Shown piece after piece: positions 62,434-64,000 of a DNA stretch of 64,000 bases. Origin of the DNA: Pseudomonas muyukensis (GTDB lineage Bacteria; Pseudomonadota; Gammaproteobacteria; Pseudomonadales; Pseudomonadaceae). The stretch covers positions 3,438,501 to 3,502,500 of the forward strand of contig NZ_CP077073.1 of assembly GCF_019139535.1 (NCBI RefSeq). Reading direction: 5' to 3'. Position 1 is the first letter of the stretch; each line of letters starts with the position of its first letter. Below the pieces are notes generated by a model. The model saw only the letters and a program-made list of their open reading frames with translations. It was not told the origin of the DNA and searched no databases. The translations under genes and the position numbers were made by a program.

Positions 62434-63129
62434 TCAGCCCAGCAGCTCGCTGATCCAACGCGCCTGGCGGGTCATCTCGCGCACCTTTTCCTCTGGTACC
62501 GCCTGCCGCGCCCGGGCGAAGTTGTCCAGGGTCTGCTGCTTCTGGCGCAGCATGCGCCGCCATTTCACCAGGAACGCCGGGCTGCGCGCCGCCATCAGCA
62601 ACGGGCCGAAGTACAGTTGCTCGGCGCTGTAGCGCACCGCCTCGCAGCGTTCGGCAACGATGATTTCGTAGTCGAAGCGATTCTCGCGCAGCACTTCCTC
62701 GACCAGGATCCGATAGCCGTTGTCCATCAACCACTGACGCAGCGGCTGCTCGCCGCCGTTGGGTTGCAGGATCAGGCGCTCCTGGCCGCTGAGATACGCC
62801 TTGCCCGCCTCGAGGATGGCGCAGATGGTCTCGCCGCCCATGCCGCAGACACTGACCGCGGTGATGCCATCCTGCGCCGCGATCGCCGCCAGGCCATCGG
62901 CGTGACGCACGCTGACCTGCGCCTCGAGGCCGTTGTCACGCACGGTGCGCTGGGCCGAAAGAAACGGCGTCAACGCCACCTCGCCGGCCACCGCGGCGCT
63001 GATCGCCCCACGGCGCACCAGCGCCACCGGCAGGTAGCCGTGGTCCGAGCCGATATCGGCCAGGCGCGCGCCCGCCGGGACATGGGCCGCCACGCGCTCC
63101 AGGCGCGCGGACAATCTGTGTTCGTTCAA
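62434..63129 (-). CDS. trmK: tRNA (adenine(22)-N1)-methyltransferase TrmK family
   Basis: A 231-residue class I methyltransferase of the TrmK/DUF633 group. The SAM motif is LADIGSDHGYLPVAL near residue 23, then GMGGETICAILEAG and LILQPNGGEQPLRQWL, the family's signature catalytic NGG-type segment. It methylates position 1 of A22 in tRNA in characterised relatives. The start is TTG at 63129 behind GAGAGGCAGCAG; no ATG is available nearby. Confidence 0.9.
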   Translation of the reverse strand: MNEHRLSARLERVAAHVPAGARLADIGSDHGYLPVALVRRGAISAAVAGEVALTPFLSAQRTVRDNGLEAQVSVRHADGLAAIAAQDGITAVSVCGMGGETICAILEAGKAYLSGQERLILQPNGGEQPLRQWLMDNGYRILVEEVLRENRFDYEIIVAERCEAVRYSAEQLYFGPLLMAARSPAFLVKWRRMLRQKQQTLDNFARARQAVPEEKVREMTRQARWISELLG

Positions 63130-63294
63130 CTGCTGCCTCTCTCACAACCTGGGCCCGGCGCCTGCGGCCGGGTCGGGGCGCGATTCTGCCGGGGCTGGCC
63201 GTGCATTTCAAATGCCCGCGACCAGTACCCGCCTCGACCTGCCCGGCGCGCTCGCGTAGGCTTGCCGCTTTCCTTCCGTTGCAAGGCGAGCCCC

Positions 63295-63675
63295 ATGGCC
63301 AATAACGACATCATCTACACCCCCGACCCAGACGCCGACTCGATTTCCTCGGACGTCGCCGAGTACAACGGCATCCTGGTCAGCACCCAGATCCCGGTGC
63401 ACGCCGATGGCAGCCTGGCTCTCGGCGACATCACCACCCAGTGCGAATGCACCCTGCAGGCGCTGAAAGTCGCCCTGGAACGCGCCGGCAGCTCGATGGA
63501 CCGGGTACTGCACCTGACCATCTACCTCACCGACATGGCCGACCGCGCCGCGTTCAACGAGGTCTACCAGCGCTTCTTCAGCAAGCCATGGCCGGTGCGC
63601 GCGGCCGTGGGCGTGGCGTCGCTGGCGTTCGAAGGCATGCGCGTGGAAGTGACGGCGATGGCGGCCAAGGGCTGA
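63295..63675 (+). CDS. RidA/YjgF-family protein
   Basis: A 126-residue RidA-fold protein: YNGILVSTQIPVHADGS, CECTLQALKVALERAGSSMDRVLHLTIYLTDM and PVRAAVGVASLAFEGMRVEVTAMA. The Arg in PVRAAV is the catalytic arginine of imine deaminases of this family, so reactive enamine/imine hydrolysis is likely. It forms a trimer in relatives. It stands alone here. Confidence 0.9.
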   Translation: MANNDIIYTPDPDADSISSDVAEYNGILVSTQIPVHADGSLALGDITTQCECTLQALKVALERAGSSMDRVLHLTIYLTDMADRAAFNEVYQRFFSKPWPVRAAVGVASLAFEGMRVEVTAMAAKG

Positions 63676-63714
63676 TCGTCTGGCCAGGCGGCCAAGGCAA
63701 GCCTTGGCCGCCAC

Positions 63715-64000
63715 TCACTCCTTGGGCAGCAGCGGCAAATAGAATGGCATCTCGAACTCCGGCATGCCGGAACCATCCGCCGGCCTCACGACCACCTTGC
63801 CATCCTTGCAATAGCCGCCGATCACGCTCATCTGGCCGACCACCGCCATCAACGAACGCTTGGCCATGCGCGTCTCGCGCTCCTGCGGGCTGGTAAAGCA
63901 CGGCGCCATGCTAGCCTGCAGGCCATCGTCGAGTAGCGGTGGTTGGTCTGGGGCGGCGCAACTGGCGTCGAGCATTGCCTGGTCCAGTCCCTTGGCCCCT
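63715..64000 (-). CDS. Hypothetical protein, C-terminal part (runs off the right edge)
   Basis: An open frame continues to the window edge without a stop, reading AKGLDQAMLDASCAAPDQPPLLDD near the edge and ending MPEFEMPFYLPLLPKE. The C-terminal half has KRSLMAVVGQMSVIGGYCKDGKVVV. The true start is outside the window or at an internal ATG (63975). No family recognised. Confidence 0.5.
   Translation of the reverse strand, partial: GAKGLDQAMLDASCAAPDQPPLLDDGLQASMAPCFTSPQERETRMAKRSLMAVVGQMSVIGGYCKDGKVVVRPADGSGMPEFEMPFYLPLLPKE

Overview
The window looks like chromosome of a fluorescent Pseudomonas of the P. putida type. It is GC-rich throughout, with tightly packed operons, many ATGA-type overlaps, REP/BIME palindromes between genes, and Pseudomonas-type gene neighbourhoods such as katB-ankB and a Zur-type carbonic anhydrase/dihydroorotase/DksA2 operon. 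This rests on gene content and repeat style, not on a search. I saw no tRNA, rRNA, CRISPR array or intact transposase.

Layout: 1-2171 holds molybdopterin genes (moaB end, a LysR regulator, moaC, moaD; moaE is not here). 2168-5532 has the periplasmic catalase katB with its ankyrin partner, a P-loop kinase-like protein and arfB. 5589-9386 is a small stress or redox group (OYE-type flavin oxidoreductase, exported acetoacetate-decarboxylase-like protein, alpha/beta hydrolase) around one MerR regulator; three promoters have the stretched 19-bp spacer typical of MerR control. 9456-12696 is a MarR regulator divergent from an orphan pyruvate-dehydrogenase E1 paralogue, with a twin palindromic operator between them. 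12.7-21.7 kb is mixed: a MITE, a reductase-like SDR, RNase Z, a membrane diguanylate cyclase, an exonuclease III remnant, a KfrA-like coiled-coil DNA-binding protein, a DyP peroxidase and a formate/nitrite-type channel.

21.9-35.4 kb is the most coherent accessory block. I read it as an amine catabolic regulon: FAD amine oxidase-like enzyme, cupin, FeaR-like AraC regulator, amino-acid/amine permease with DUF3156, two-component flavin monooxygenase, aldehyde dehydrogenase, LuxR-type regulator, MoaF, two SDRs and an outer-membrane channel. Four promoters in the block carry tandem TGGCA-N8-CAA-like boxes 21-22 bp apart, close to the FeaR box as I recall it from E. coli. The parts therefore appear to be one regulon although they lie in several operons on both strands.

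35.5-39.8 kb has a second DyP peroxidase, a BASS transporter, an orphan CrtZ-like hydroxylase, a methyltransferase and an MgtC/SapB protein with a long attenuator-like leader. 40.2-48.9 kb is one 2,923-residue Rhs-type protein with an unrecognised hydrophobic C-terminal domain, followed by a 67-residue degenerate cold-shock-fold protein (immunity candidate) and two MITE copies. 49.7-52.2 kb is the Zur-type operon. 52.3-64 kb contains a GNAT enzyme, an MFS/HlyD efflux pair, PPK2, a lipoprotein, two more MFS carriers, a LysR regulator, a DUF2790 peptide, TrmK, a RidA protein and a partial hypothetical gene.
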